From: Hippophae tibetana
Taxonomy: Eukaryota > Streptophyta > Magnoliopsida > Rosales > Elaeagnaceae
Direction of reading: 5' to 3'
Assembly (NCBI GenBank): GCA_037013495.1
Contig: CM072802.1
Span: 48,783,275-48,847,274, forward strand
Length of the DNA stretch: 64,000 bases
Shown here: in pieces, positions 10,615 through 22,189 of the stretch
Position numbering within the stretch: the stretch's first letter is position 1
Layout: every line of letters begins with the position of its first letter
Made by a program: the position numbers and the translations under genes
The notes under the pieces: generated by a model
Seen by the model: only the letters and a program-made list of their open reading frames with translations
Told to the model about the DNA's origin: nothing
Databases searched by the model: none

Positions 10615-11923
10615 TATTCATTGCACACATAATTTGTGTGACGATCATCTTAGTGTTCTAGTTGTAGAACTATAAGGATCTTTTGATCAACTTGAAAATT
10701 GTAACGACATCCACTTGTTTTGTTCATCATCATTGGGAGACAAACCTTGAAGTTATGAAGGTTCCAACATTTGTTCTATAGATATAAGGGTATGATTTTC
10801 TTTCTATTTTTTATAATTAAAGGTTAGGGAGTGGAAGGTCTAATAACTTTTGCAAAATGAGTAATCTAATCTCATAGCTTTCAATTCATGAAGTGCTTTA
10901 GTCCCATTACTTTAAAAATTTGTACTTTAGTCCTAAAAGTCCAAAGCTACAAGACTTATATACACTATTTTTGAACTAATGTGCATCTTTTTTTCAAAGT
11001 TATGGTAGTAAAATATTTCAATTGAAACTAAGAGATTATTGATGCCCTTTTCCCCTTAAATTAACAATATCAAAAGGTTCTTGTTGGACTTTTTGCGCAA
11101 TATGAAAAATAAATTTTCAAAACCAACATTTGTTGGATTAAATTTGGCCGATCCAAGCTTGCTTTATCCAGGATGTGTCGTGGTTGGCTAAGTTGTTGCA
11201 AGATGAACTTTCTCTCATCGAATCCTTGATGTGATCTCTCTTATTGTTACTAGATCCATTATTTATGTCTTTTACATTATGGCTATCTGAGTCTCTTGCA
11301 TCATTCATATCCTTGCACTTCTGATTCTTGCTTTTTGCTCAAGGATGTTAAGTAAACAACTCATAGATGATACTATTAGCAAGACATTGCACCTAGGGTC
11401 CTACAATGCATAGATAATGTAGGGCATGTCTTTTTAAACACTTCTTGGCCTATCAGTATAAGTCCCATAAGTGTGAAATGGATATGATGATTTTTTTGAA
11501 GAAAAGGTACAAATATATTTTGTTCTTGGTGTTCATGAAAAAATAAGGAGAAAAAGACGGTTGATCTATTCACCAAGATTTTTGCTAAGCTCTAAGTTTT
11601 GTTCCAAATCACCTTGAAAGAGCTCCAATTGTAGATTGATTGAAATGGTATGAATGAACTGATTGAAGTGGTGTTGAACTAATGAAGACTTGGCCTATAT
11701 GTAGGGCTGTAAGTTCAATCTCATGCATTCACCTATATTATGATCCAAGGGAGATAATTTAAGAGGATAAGCAAGTTCTTAATGGGACAAGGATTAAATT
11801 TGGGAGAAAGGCATTAACAATACCATAGCTTTGGGTAAATGAGTACTTTATTCTCGTACCTTTCAACTAGATAGATCACTTTAATCTTGTAACTTTAAAA
11901 ATTTTCAATTTAGTTACATTCCT
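10615..11923. other. Gene-free AT-rich spacer
   Basis: I see no coding exon, RNA gene or clear element. Positions 10850-10950 and 11840-11920 share a loose pattern (phrases such as ATAGCTTTCAATT or CCTTTCAACT, then ACTTTAAAAATTT), suggesting two decayed copies of one repeat. Confidence 0.4.
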
Positions 11924-12229
11924 TTAGGTGGCGTTTGGTTCACGAAATAGAATTAGAATAAGAATGGAATATAATGAAAATGAAACAATATTGTTTGGTT
12001 TGACAACTGGAATCAAAGGAGGAATTAGTATTACAGTTTTTGGTTTACAACTAGAATGAAATAGAAAATGTTGTATATTACCTTAATACCCATATATTTA
12101 GTAAAGTTTAAATAACATTGTATAATTATTATTATTTAGTCAAACAAAATACATTATTGGAATCATAACTTTCCAAAATAATTATTACTTAAAAATAAAA
12201 TATATTATTAAAATCATTATTTTTCTAAA

Positions 12230-13060
12230 TAGGGTTTAGGGTTTTAAGGTTTGAGGTTTGGGATTTAGGGGTTTAGGATGTATGATTTAGGGTATAAGGT
12301 TTAGGATATATGGTTTAGGGTATATGGTATAGGGTTTAGGGTTAGAATTTAGGGTTGAAATTATTATTTTTCTAAATAGGGTTTATGATTTAGGGTTTTA
12401 AGTTTTGGGAGTTATGATATAGGGTATATGTATAATATTTAGGGTTTAAGGTTATATTTGTAGGTTAAAGTTTAGGATTAAAATTATTGTTTTTCTAAAT
12501 AGGATTTAACGTTTAGGGTTTTGGGGTTTAAGGTTTAGGGTTTAGAGTATAAGGTATAAAGTATAGGATTTAAGGTATAGGGCTTAGGGTTTAGAATATA
12601 AGGTATATGGTTTAGGGTTTAGGGTTTAGGGTTATATTTATGGGTTAAGGTTCAGGGTTAAAATTATTTTTTAAATATGGTTTAGGATTTAGGATATATG
12701 AGATTTAGGGTTTAGGGTTTTAGGATTTAGGATATATGAGCCACACCACGGAATCGAGAGCTCCAACTCTAGTGGATTCAGGATTTGGGATATGAGATTT
12801 AGGGTTTAGGGTTTTAGGATTTAAGATTTGGGGTTTAGGGTTTTAGGTTTTGGGATTTAGAGTTTGGAGTTTAGGGGTTAGAGTTATATTTATGGGTTAA
12901 GGTTTATGATTAAAATTATTATTTTTCTAAATATGGTTTTAGGTTTTGGGTTATATTTGTGGGTTAAGGTTTAAGGTTAAAATTATTATTTTTCTAAATA
13001 GGGTTTTAGGATTTGGAATTTGGGATTTAGGTTTAGGGTTATATTTGGAGTGTGGGTAAA
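12230..13060 (+). repeat. Degenerate telomere-like (TTTAGGG) tract 1
   Basis: Dozens of GTTTAGGG, GATTTAGGG and TATAGGG words run in one orientation, broken by an AAAATTATTATTTTTCTAAA unit that recurs about five times and gives a higher-order period of roughly 110-150 bp. It resembles plant telomere repeats but is too degenerate to be a chromosome end. Confidence 0.8.
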
Positions 13061-13394
13061 ATTGAAAAAAAAATGAGATGAGAATTGAATCATGATCCCT
13101 TAGGTGGCGTTTGGTTCACAAAATGGAATCAGAATCGAAATAGTAATGAGAATGGAATGGAATTGAAAGGAAACACTGTTGTTTGGTTTGACCATTGGAA
13201 TTAAAGAAAGAAACAGTATTACAGTGTTTGATTTGCCACTAGAATGAAATGAAAAAAACTGTAAATTACCTTAATATCCCTATATTTAGTAAAATTTAAA
13301 TAATATTATTTAATTATTATTTTTTCGTCAAACAAAATACATTATTGAAATCATTATTTTTCTAAATAATTATTACTTAAAAAGAAAATTTATT

Positions 13395-13655
13395 ATTTTT
13401 CTAAATAAAGTTTAGGGTTTTGAGGTTTAGGATTTGGGATTTGGGGTTTAGGGTTTAAGGCTATATTTGTGGGTTAAGCTTTAGGGTTAAAATTATTATT
13501 TTTCTAAATAGGGTTTAGGGTTTTAGGATTTGGGATTTTGGATTTAGGGTTTAGGGTTTTAGGATTTAGGATTTAGGATTTAGGGTTTAAGGTTTTACGA
13601 TTTGGGATTTTGGATTTAGGGTTTCAGGATTTAAGATTTGAGGTTTAGGGTTGAG
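13395..13655 (+). repeat. Degenerate telomere-like tract 2
   Basis: Same orientation and wording as tract 1, in the second tandem unit. It stops abruptly where mitochondrial-type sequence begins. Confidence 0.78.
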
Positions 13656-14684
13656 GAGGCCCGTTCTGTTTCTATAGAAATAAAAAATTATAAAAAAAAA
13701 TTCACTAAACTTATCAGATTCACTTCTCATTGATATATTGTTTCATCGGGATCAACCCTAATCACGATGTAATTTTCTTGTTTTTGAAGGGTCTTCTTCC
13801 ATTTTTTTAAGTTTATGCTCTATTCCGAGTAAAGATTCACCCAATTTGGATTTACACATAGGAAAAATGCCCCAATACTATGTCTTTTTAATACGACTCC
13901 CTCTCTTTTTTCAATTGATTTCACCAAATATGAAATATTTAACGCATTCATCATATTACATATTACTTGATTAATGAAATTCATTTTCATTAACGACTTG
14001 AAACCATTTGTATTTACAAATGGAATATTCGACCAGACGAAGGAGATATGAATTCGATTCAAATGGGTAAGGGCTTGGCTTGACCCTATGTTCCTCTTGG
14101 TCAGGTCAGAGGCAAAGACTGGCAAAGTTCATCATTCAGTGGTGGGGTGCTCATAAAAAAGAAGGCGTTGCCCAATGAGTGGCAGGTTTTGATGGAGTCT
14201 CGCTTTGATGATGGGGAGATCTATAGATCTGGATAAAGTCTCACTCATAGATAGAGGAAGAGTACGCACGCTAACGCGCTACGACTTACGCAGTTGATCA
14301 GATCAGATAGCCCTTAGGGTAACCAACCAAACCCTGCATATAAAATTCTGATTAACAACTTAAAGGTATGGCTGAGTGGCTTAAGGCATTGGTTTGCTAA
14401 ATTGACATACAATAAAGATTGTATCATGGGTTCGAATCTCATTTCCTCCAACGTGGAAGTGAAACGGGCAGGTGAAATTACATGAGAGAAAGAACCTCTT
14501 GATGGAGTCCCCTAGAGGACAGAATAGCACAACTTAGTTACCAGGAGCGGAGAGCCCGTTGCGCATTGTTTTTGTTTGACTGATCTATCTTCTTTCTATA
14601 AGCAAGCTCCCTCCGGCCGTCCAGTCCCTGGGCGGCTCTCGGTTCTTGATCATGTTGTGAGATTAGGCGGCAATTGAAAAAGCT
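13656..14684. other. Organelle-derived insert (probable nuclear mitochondrial DNA, NUMT)
   Basis: Composition changes sharply from the TTTAGGG tracts to mixed sequence containing a plant mitochondrial trnS(GCU) relic (14362-14450). A GC-rich block at 14540-14660 (AGCCCGTTGCGCATTG and CTCCCTCCGGCCGTCCAG) is in the style of plant mitochondrial spacers. The telomere-like tract resumes at about 14685. Thus organelle DNA sits inside the repeat element. Positions 13820-14125 hold a 101-codon open frame on the minus strand that I do not recognise; it may be an organelle gene fragment. The plastid remains an alternative source for the left half. Confidence 0.7.
14362..14450 (+). pseudogene. trnS-GCU: Mitochondrial-type tRNA-Ser(GCU) relic
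   Basis: The body GGTATGGCTGAGTGGCTTAA, the anticodon loop TTGCTAA (anticodon GCU at 14396-14398), a long variable arm and the T-loop GGTTCGAATC match plant mitochondrial trnS(GCU). The first two acceptor bases are AA where the mitochondrial gene has GG, so they no longer pair with the ...CC of the 3' side. There is no reason to expect a working nuclear tRNA. It is the best evidence for mitochondrial origin of the surrounding insert. Confidence 0.82.
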
Positions 14685-14895
14685 ACTTTAGGGTTTAGGG
14701 TTTAGGGATTTAGGATTTGAGATTTAGGGTTTTAGGTTTTGGGATTTAGGTTTTAGGGTTTAGGATTTAAGGTTTTAGGGTTTAGTGTTTTGGGATTTAG
14801 GGTTTAGGGTTTTGAATTTTGGGATTTAAGGTTTAAGGATTTAGGGTTTTGAGATTTAGAGTTTGGGTTTTGGGTTTGGGGATTTTGGATTTGAG
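14685..14895 (+). repeat. Degenerate telomere-like tract 3
   Basis: GTTTAGGG-type words resume in the same orientation right after the organelle insert and lead into the right subterminal region of the element. Confidence 0.78.
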
Positions 14896-15419
14896 TTTAC
14901 GGTTATATTTGGGGTGAGAGTAAAACTGAAAAAAAAAATTGAGATGAGAATGAAATCATGATTCCTAAAAAGGGAGAATGAATTGTGATTCCTTCTTTTT
15001 TAGAAATCGATTCTATTATTGACTCTTTTTTCAGTCCAACCAAACATAGCATTAAGGGTGAAAAGAAATTCTAATTATTTTTTCTTTAGGAATCGATTTC
15101 ATTACATTCATATTTTTCAGTCTAATCAAATATGAAATTAAAATGAATAAAATTTGATTTTATTTCATTCCATTCAATTAAATACCACCTAAATGGTAAA
15201 TGAGAGTAGTGTGTATCCAATTATCCTTGGATTCGAATCTTGATGGAGGCAAATTCGTTTAGCTTTTAGGTAAATTTGTAGGGCTTTTATGAAGTAGCAA
15301 GAGTAGACATCTAAAAAAATCCATTTCCAAAAAAACATAATAATGTTTTGGTATATATAATTAATAAAAAATAATGAATATAGTTCTCCCTGCCCAGCCG
15401 CTGGAATTATCACTCCCAA

Positions 15420-16882
15420 ATTTCGCAACCTCTTTCAAAGTGCGAAGTTAGGGCTCAGCCCTTCCCATCCCATTCCGCCGGTTAAGTTGCTCTGTGTTTC
15501 AGGTATTACGCCACCCCACTGTGCCGCCTCTCTTTTCCTTTCTCCTTTTCCTTTCTCACGTCTTATTTCTTATTCTGCGAAAATCTTTGTTAGTTTACTA
15601 TTGTGTGGATATTTCTATCATTTTATGTGAGGGTTTCTTGGACAGATTCTAATTTTTTTTTATTTTGCTTAATGAAAGCTGGCCATATCGATTTTTGGTG
15701 GAATTTTTTTAGTTTCCTTGGCGGATATCCGTGCTGACGAGGTACCTATTATCAATTTTCTTTGCTTTATCTTGTTATCAAATATATATATATATTTTTT
15801 TAAATAAATTATGTGGATGAAATTACTTTAGAAAAATCTATGAAGTGTTAGATGTACCCTTTGTTTGCTAGAAAATATGGGTAAAGAAAGTGATGTTGTT
15901 TCTGATTTCTCTGCTATTGTTGGCTTTATGAAACAAGTGTCACCAGCAGTAAATCAATATAGCTTAGTGCTTGGATGAACATTGGGTTTCTTTTTTCTTT
16001 TATTTTGGTTAGTATCATTTGGGTGTAAATGTTTATGTTTTAACGTGAGAACCATCTGAATTGCTTTGAGAACTATTGTTCTCAAATATTTCTTTGAATA
16101 CTGTTTAACAAAGTATGTATTATGAATTCATAAATTTATGTTTTATAAATGATATCCTTTCCAAACGAGCTCTTCTTGGGATAATGTTGTGATGGTAGAG
16201 TTATAAGCAGATAGGTAGAGTAATGGGCAGATAGATAATGTTTTCTGCGTTCTATTCTTTTATCTAGTGTTGTAAGTAGGAATTGCATGTTGCATGTGGA
16301 TCGGTTGTTTCAATAAAATGGGAAACTTTAGTGAGGAGTGGTGGATATTTGTCTCTGATCATGAAGAAATATAGTTTGAACTCTCAACATGTCTAAAAGC
16401 CTTGTTGAAACTTGAGTATTCATTATAGATTAAAGTTTTACTATTGATTATACTCATGAATATAGAAATAGTTGGTTTGTCATTTTCTCTTTAATCTTTA
16501 TTGTCATGAACGTTAATACGCCGAGTATCTTTTCTCATATTGTACCTTTCTCAGTGCTTTTTTTAACCTTTTCCTTTTAATTGTTCTTGGATGAAATCCT
16601 ATTAATTATCTGATGTCTTTAGCTTTTCTTGCTGTGTTGTTGTCATTACCACAGTTTGGAAACACAAATCTTTTTTCCTATATTGTAAAAGATTTAATTC
16701 ATATACAGCCAGTACCCACAGACACCTTACTCTATCCTCTATCTCTCCCAGAAATTAGAATTAAATAGTTGGAGGAGAGAAGTAAACCGATCAAGAATCA
16801 AAAGGAAGGGGAATTGGGGAGTATTAATTTTGTTTGGGTTTAGGATCATTTGGACGATTAAAATTTAAGAAAGAAAACAGTA
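15420..16882 (+). other. Probable 5' leader region of OEP37 with a leader intron
   Basis: A GC-richer stretch at about 15420-15502 ends TTTCAG before GTATTACG, a plausible splice donor. An acceptor ATATACAG ends at 16708, giving a possible 1.2-kb leader intron and a second leader exon 16709-16882. This is inferred from splice-site style only. Transcription could instead start near 16690, where a CCTATATTG stretch could act as a TATA box. Confidence 0.35.
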
Positions 16883-19800
16883 ATGGCGGAGTCTCCAACA
16901 TCAATAACAGCAGGAGTGGCTCCTCCAAAGTCAAATGCAATAGCAGCTGCTGCTGAGCCTCCTCAGCCTCAGATTTCAAAAAGGCCGGACTTTCGACTGA
17001 CTTCGGAATTTGACAGCGAGAGTTGCCGCTTCTTCCACAAGGCCTCCTGCAAGCTGTTTGATAGTCTGGCCAAGCTGAAGATATCATTCATAAACGATGG
17101 AAAGGGTCAAGTCATGCAACCCAGTTTGGCTTTCATCTCCAAGTATTTGTCCCTTCACCACGACCTCACCCACAACAGCACCCTTCTCAAGGCTTCCCTA
17201 GACTTATCTCCCTCCTTATGTCTTTCTGCCACCCATGATGTCAAGGTATGTTGTTTCCTTTCCTTTTAATTTTGTTAGTAGGATTTCATTACTTCAATTC
17301 AATTATTTCCCCTCTGATTATGTTTTACATTATATTATATGTTGCCCCTTTGATAAATTTTGTTAGGCACAACAAGGAGAAATGGAACTTGTTGCAAAGC
17401 TTTCTGAACCTGGCTACACTTTGAATCTGTCTTCTCCTGTCCCATCTGCTGGTTTGGTGAGTTTATTAATGGACTTGCGATTTGCTTACTCTAAGAATGC
17501 ACTCCATAGTCTAGGTTGGGACTTGGACCTCTCATCATTATCTTCTCATTCATTTCAGTTAATATCTTAACATCTGATTAAAACACTTATTAAATTACTG
17601 TGGCATTCTACTTCACCACTTCACTATTTGGAACTCATGTATGAGTATATTATTACATAAATGTCTTCTCTGTTTACGTTACTGAAGAAAACTATGCTTA
17701 CTTTATTTCATTAACAACTTACCTCATAATGCAGCCAAATGCTGCCCTTAAATTCCCTTTTGGTGAATTGACTTTGGAGGAAAAGGAAGACGACGAAACA
17801 AAGAGAATGTTGTCAATAAATGGCATCATTAAAGGCCCAATCTTGAATGGTGTTTGTACTGCTCATTATGTTGATGAAGATTTGAAACTGACATATTCCT
17901 ACAAGGTTATCATCATTCACTTTAAACCTTAATCATTTATTATCTTTTTCTTCTCTTATTTCCTTTGTTTAAGGGTCTGTTGCGGGGTAAGAGAACTTGT
18001 TGAATAGGTGCTGACATTTTTTTAATTTTTTAATTTTTTTTACAAATTGTTGTATCTGCAAGTGCATGACGCTCACGCTTTTTCAGAATATTTTGTTCAG
18101 AACTTCTACTTTTATTGCAGGATGAAGAAATATCTTTCATCCCAACCTTATCACTGTCTTCAAATGCATTATCATTTGCATTTAAGCGTCGATTCAGTCA
18201 TTCAGACAAAATGAGGTCACAAATCTCTCTTTCCCTGCAGCTGTGTGTCTAGTTATAGTTGATTCCCTAATTCTGGTTTGTTCATAAATATACAACTCTC
18301 ACAATGAGATGCCTTACATTGTAGCTAATATTTAGCACAGATGAAACTGACTGCAATGATAATGGGCTTATTTCTTTATAGTATACCAGTCAATTTGACT
18401 TGTTCTCTGATGTAATACTGAGTAGGCTGTTTAGTATTATCAATAGAGATGTTAACATGAAAATAAATGAAAATGAAAATAAATGTTGAAATGGCAGAAT
18501 ATGAGATCCAAATTTTGTTTAGAGTTTAAAATATAAATGACCCTTTTTTTTAAGTAAAGGATGGTCTTTTCAGACCCTATACTGCATAAACATGCATGTT
18601 TACATGATTGTCCTGATTCTATTAGAGTTTATAGTAGCGCATCAATTATTGTTCTAAACTGAAATAAAAGCAAAAGTTAGTGGCTAAAACAAAGTTGGAA
18701 TAAGGGTGAAAAATCAGGATCAAACATTAGGAGGCTTTGCTATCAATGCCATTTTTCTTTTCCAGCATATGCAATTCTCTATTAATGCAGTTTGCCAGAG
18801 TATTGTATGGTTTTTTTTTCCTCCCAGTAATCAGCTTTCTCTTTGGTTCTATAAATTTAGTGTTCTTGTTATTTGTTTTAACGATTATATGTTCAGCTAT
18901 TGGTACAATTTTGATGCCAACAACTGGAGTGCAGTTTACAAGCACACATATGGTAAGGATCTTAAATTCAAAGCTGGTTATGATTCAGAGGTGCGTCTTG
19001 GCTGGGCATCTCTTTGGGTAGGTGCTCCTTTATTTCTAGGCCTTTTTATTGTTGGGTCTAGTGTAAATTATCTTTGGCTGTTGATGTTAAGAATTTCAAA
19101 TATGCTTATCATGATTAATTTGACAGTTTGAGTATGTCATATTAGATTTTTTTTTTTGGTCTTCTCTTTTTTGCTCAACAAGTATGATGCTTTGTTTTTC
19201 TATCTTTTATGTATAAATTCATGAGCATAAACATTAGGTCTCTATATGTTCTGGTTTTGTCCATTTCAGGGTTGGTAAGCTCTCCTAAGGTTTACTCTCT
19301 CCTCTTTCTCTGCACAGATCTTCAGCTACTTTTATCCTCCATGGATTTTCCCCTTATTTTCCTTCTTCGCTCCTTTGCTGGTTCCTCTAATATTTGATTC
19401 TCCTTCTCTCTAATCCGAGTTCATCTACTGATTTTCCTCTTCGTTTCCCTAACCCTCCATAATAATGGATATGAGCTTGTCACTCTGTTTGATTTCCTGA
19501 ATTAGATGGGAAAGAGCTGGTCAATGGAATTTTTCTGAGTAGTTGCTCTCTAGAACACAACTTAGGTTCTATTCTAGTGTTATTGCTTTTTAACCTGCAA
19601 TTTTCTGCCCAATCTTCTTGATTGACTTGTTATTGCCATAGTATTGAGTTTAATGCTAGATTGGTTGTTTGTGTCAAATGTGTGTTCCCTCCTTTTCAAT
19701 GCTACAATATAGGTTGTGATTGTGGGGTGGTGTGGAGTCTCAATAGGCCCACTTTTGTTTAGTGGTTTGATTTCCTTTTTTTATTATTATGTTAATTAGT

Positions 19801-20432
19801 TTAGTTGTGATGGTTTGTTTCTCCATTTAGAGAAACCATAGGTCTTTTTGTGATTAAAGAAATGCTATGCTTGGATTAGGATAAGATTTAGATAGAATTA
19901 AATTCTTGTAGAATTAGCTTAGTGTTTTATTATTTTTTAGGCTTATTTGCATTGTAATTCTAGGCATCAGATTATTTTGATTTTGGTTATTGATTATTGA
20001 GAATTTTATTATGCTATTCCGTCGACCCCTTTTTGCATGCATTATAGACTGAGTGCTTGCTTGAGCTTTTAGAATTTCAAACTTAAATAGCTTTATTTTT
20101 CTCCTTTCTTTTTTGCTTATGAAAACTTCTTTAGAGCATAATTACTTTTCCTTGCATATATACAATTCATGAAAGAGAAGGAAAGATGGAAACGTTATTA
20201 TTTTGGGGTGGCATTTTATTGCTGTAGTTGAAAACTTTTTTGAATAATAACGATCCCCGAGTAGTGGGTTGTATGGTAGTAATAAGTATTCTGGTTTCAG
20301 GTTGGAAGCGAAGGTGGCAAAACAAAGACAGCTCCAAGGAAGATGAAAGTTCAGTTTATGCTACAAGTGCCACAAGATGACATTAAATTGTCAGTCTTAA
20401 TGTTTCGGGTGAAAAAGAGATGGGACATATAA
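16883..20432 (+). CDS. OEP37: Chloroplast outer envelope pore protein 37
   Basis: Six coding exons: 16883-17245, 17367-17456, 17735-17905, 18121-18215, 18897-19017 and 20301-20432. All junctions are GT-AG and the frame stays open to TAA, giving 323 aa. The Arabidopsis protein, as I recall it, is slightly longer (about 340 aa). Matching stretches in order are RLTSEFDSESCRFFHKASCK, AQQGEMELVAKLSEPGYTL, FAFKRRFSHSDK, SYWYNFDANNWSAVYKHTYG, KAGYDSEVRLGWASLW and the C-terminal VLMFRVKKRWDI. OEP37 is known as a beta-barrel, cation-selective channel of the chloroplast outer envelope, made without a cleaved transit peptide. The N-terminal ~35 residues are Ala/Pro/Ser-rich and poorly conserved. The start was chosen as the first ATG in an open frame (AGTAATGGCGG). 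Nothing suggests the gene is broken. The identification rests on remembered homology. Confidence 0.9.
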
Positions 20433-21535
20433 AATGTATCGATGATGTTTGTATTCCATTACCCTACATGGATGTCCTGCTTTATATGGCGTTGCTTGTA
20501 TTTCTAAAACAATATAGTTTCTTCTAGTTATCAAATGTGCTTATTTTATTAATTAGCAGGTGACAGGCAAACCTTATAGGAGTAGGTTGTGGAATGTAAA
20601 ACTAGGGAACGTGTTGCCATTGTTACAACGATTTGTATATATTCATTTATTTCTTTTGGTGAATTCATTTGGTATGGGGGTATAGGGTAAGGGGTAGGGT
20701 ATATAAGAGTTTAGGGTATGGTAGTTTGGTTTTTTAGTGAAAAAAAAGATGTTATATGTATCTTATTTAAGAGTAAATATCAAGCTATTAAGTTAGTGAG
20801 TTTTTTAAGTGGTAAAAACTTATTAAAATGTATGGAGGGCATAGTTTGATTTTATATAAGTAATTTATCTATAATTTTATTAATATTGTAGCTAAAATTT
20901 TCTTTATCAAGAGTTTAGGGTTTATGGGTATAGAGCTTTAGGTTTTTGGGAGTTAGGAGGTTAGGTTTTAGAGTTTAGGATTTAAGGTTTGGGGTTTAAA
21001 GCAGTGAGAGAGTTGTGCTAGTGGCTGAAGGGGAGAACGGATAACCACCAATCTATTACATAAGCCAAGCATTAATAAAGTCTCAGTAAAGATACCTAGA
21101 GTTGGATAAACTAGTATTTATTCTAAAGATGACAGTGCGAAAATTGAGGCATTATTTTGGTGGTTACACCATCATTTTTTTGACCTCACACCTCATCAAG
21201 AATTTGTAATTTGTTGCAAAGACCATACGTGTTTGTGAGGTTGGCATATATTGCCATCAAGTGAAGTGAATTCAATATCTAGTACATGCCTTGACCAGCC
21301 ATTAAGGAACAGGTAATAGTGGACTATTTTGTGGATTGGATTGGAGATGATAAAGCCAATAATGTTAAAGGTGCAAGAATCGGGATACTCACTTCTGAAG
21401 GAGACATAATCAAACAAAACGTAATAATAACTTTCCCAATAACAAATAATGTAAGTTGAATATAAGGCATTTTCTTTTGCCTGAGCCCAAAGAAATAGTG
21501 ACATAAAAAAATTAATGTCTGTAGTGGTTCACAAC
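20433..21535. other. OEP37 3' flank with a small telomere-like patch
   Basis: The 3' untranslated region should lie in the first few hundred bases; I see no decisive poly(A) signal. At 20670-20730 and 20905-21000 there are short runs of GTTTAGGG/TATAGGG words like those at 12-15 kb, in the same orientation. Nothing else is recognisable. Confidence 0.45.
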
Positions 21536-21539
21536 TAGT

Positions 21540-21745
21540 GGTTAATCAAGTGAACGACACCTATGAGGCCTAAAAGGAGAAGATAAAGTGATATTTGGTG
21601 GAAATCAAGAAATGGATAGCAAAATTAAAAGCATTTATAATCGCTTAGATGCCACACAATAACAATGGCTATGTAGATGCCTTAGCCACTCTATCCTTTA
21701 TTGTACCAAAGAATATGAAAAGAATTTACCTTTGTAATTATGGAA
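21540..21745 (+). mobile_element. Small gypsy pol relic (RNase H to integrase junction)
   Basis: A short frame reads NGYVDALATLSFIVPKN. This matches the conserved ADALA(N/T)LAS segment that ends RNase H in Tat-type gypsy elements. Only about 200 bp is recognisable. It is old and broken. Confidence 0.5.
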
Positions 21746-22189
21746 TTGTAAGGAGAAAATGAATTGAATGGGTCAATCATTGTTGAGATCTAAAAGAAAG
21801 ATGTACCCCTTTTGTTGATTGGGTCAATCATCATTGTTAAGATCTAAAATGAAGGTGTACTCCTTCTAGAACTATGTAAAGGATAGGATGCTTCCTACCG
21901 TCAAAAAAAGTTCAAAGTGTGAATTAAAATAAAAAAAGTTATACCAACATACAAGAACATATGTACATGAAAAATGCTTGAGGTTTTTGGTTGTGATGCC
22001 TTACTGAATAACATCAAATGCAATCATAGGCAAAGCATAGTGTTTCTTATTTCATCACATTTATAGATAACACTACACATTTTGATCATATCTACTTGAT
22101 CTCTTATAATTCTAAGATATTAGATTGTTTTAGACATTATCTTACAAAATTTGAGAATTTATTATAAAAGAACATTAAAGCTTTAAGAA

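Larger units (their letters stand above)
11924..15193. mobile_element. Terminal-inverted-repeat element filled with TTTAGGG-like repeats
   Basis: The left end opens TTTAGGTGGCGTTTGGTT. The right end, read on the other strand, opens TTTAGGTGGTATTTAATT; both are followed by GAATGGAAT-type subterminal sequence. A second left end at 13099 (TTAGGTGGCGTTTGGTTCA) shows a partial tandem copy: 11924-13098 lacks its right end, while 13099-15193 has both. GGnGGnGTTTGGTT-type ends occur in non-autonomous PIF/Harbinger (Tourist-like) elements, but I see no clear target duplication and no transposase. The interior is made of telomere-like repeats plus inserted mitochondrial-type DNA. Confidence 0.6.

Noticed and set aside
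14362-14450. Functional tRNA-Ser gene
   Set aside because: The first acceptor-stem pairs are lost and the sequence is of mitochondrial type within an organelle-derived insert.
12230-14895. A true chromosome end or an active telomere
   Set aside because: The repeats are degenerate, interrupted, bounded by terminal inverted repeats, and have single-copy genes on the right side and retrotransposons on the left.
16824-17087. Antisense open frame over OEP37 exon 1
   Set aside because: It is a shadow of the real exon on the opposite strand, leucine-rich only because of the Glu/Ala/Ser codons it mirrors.
18706-19131. Overlapping open frames around OEP37 exon 5
   Set aside because: The frame is real only between 18897 and 19017, where it matches the protein; the rest is T-rich intron read as hydrophobic residues.
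20670-21000. A second telomere-like element downstream of OEP37
   Set aside because: Only scattered TTTAGGG-like words over two short patches, and no terminal repeats; too weak to call an element.
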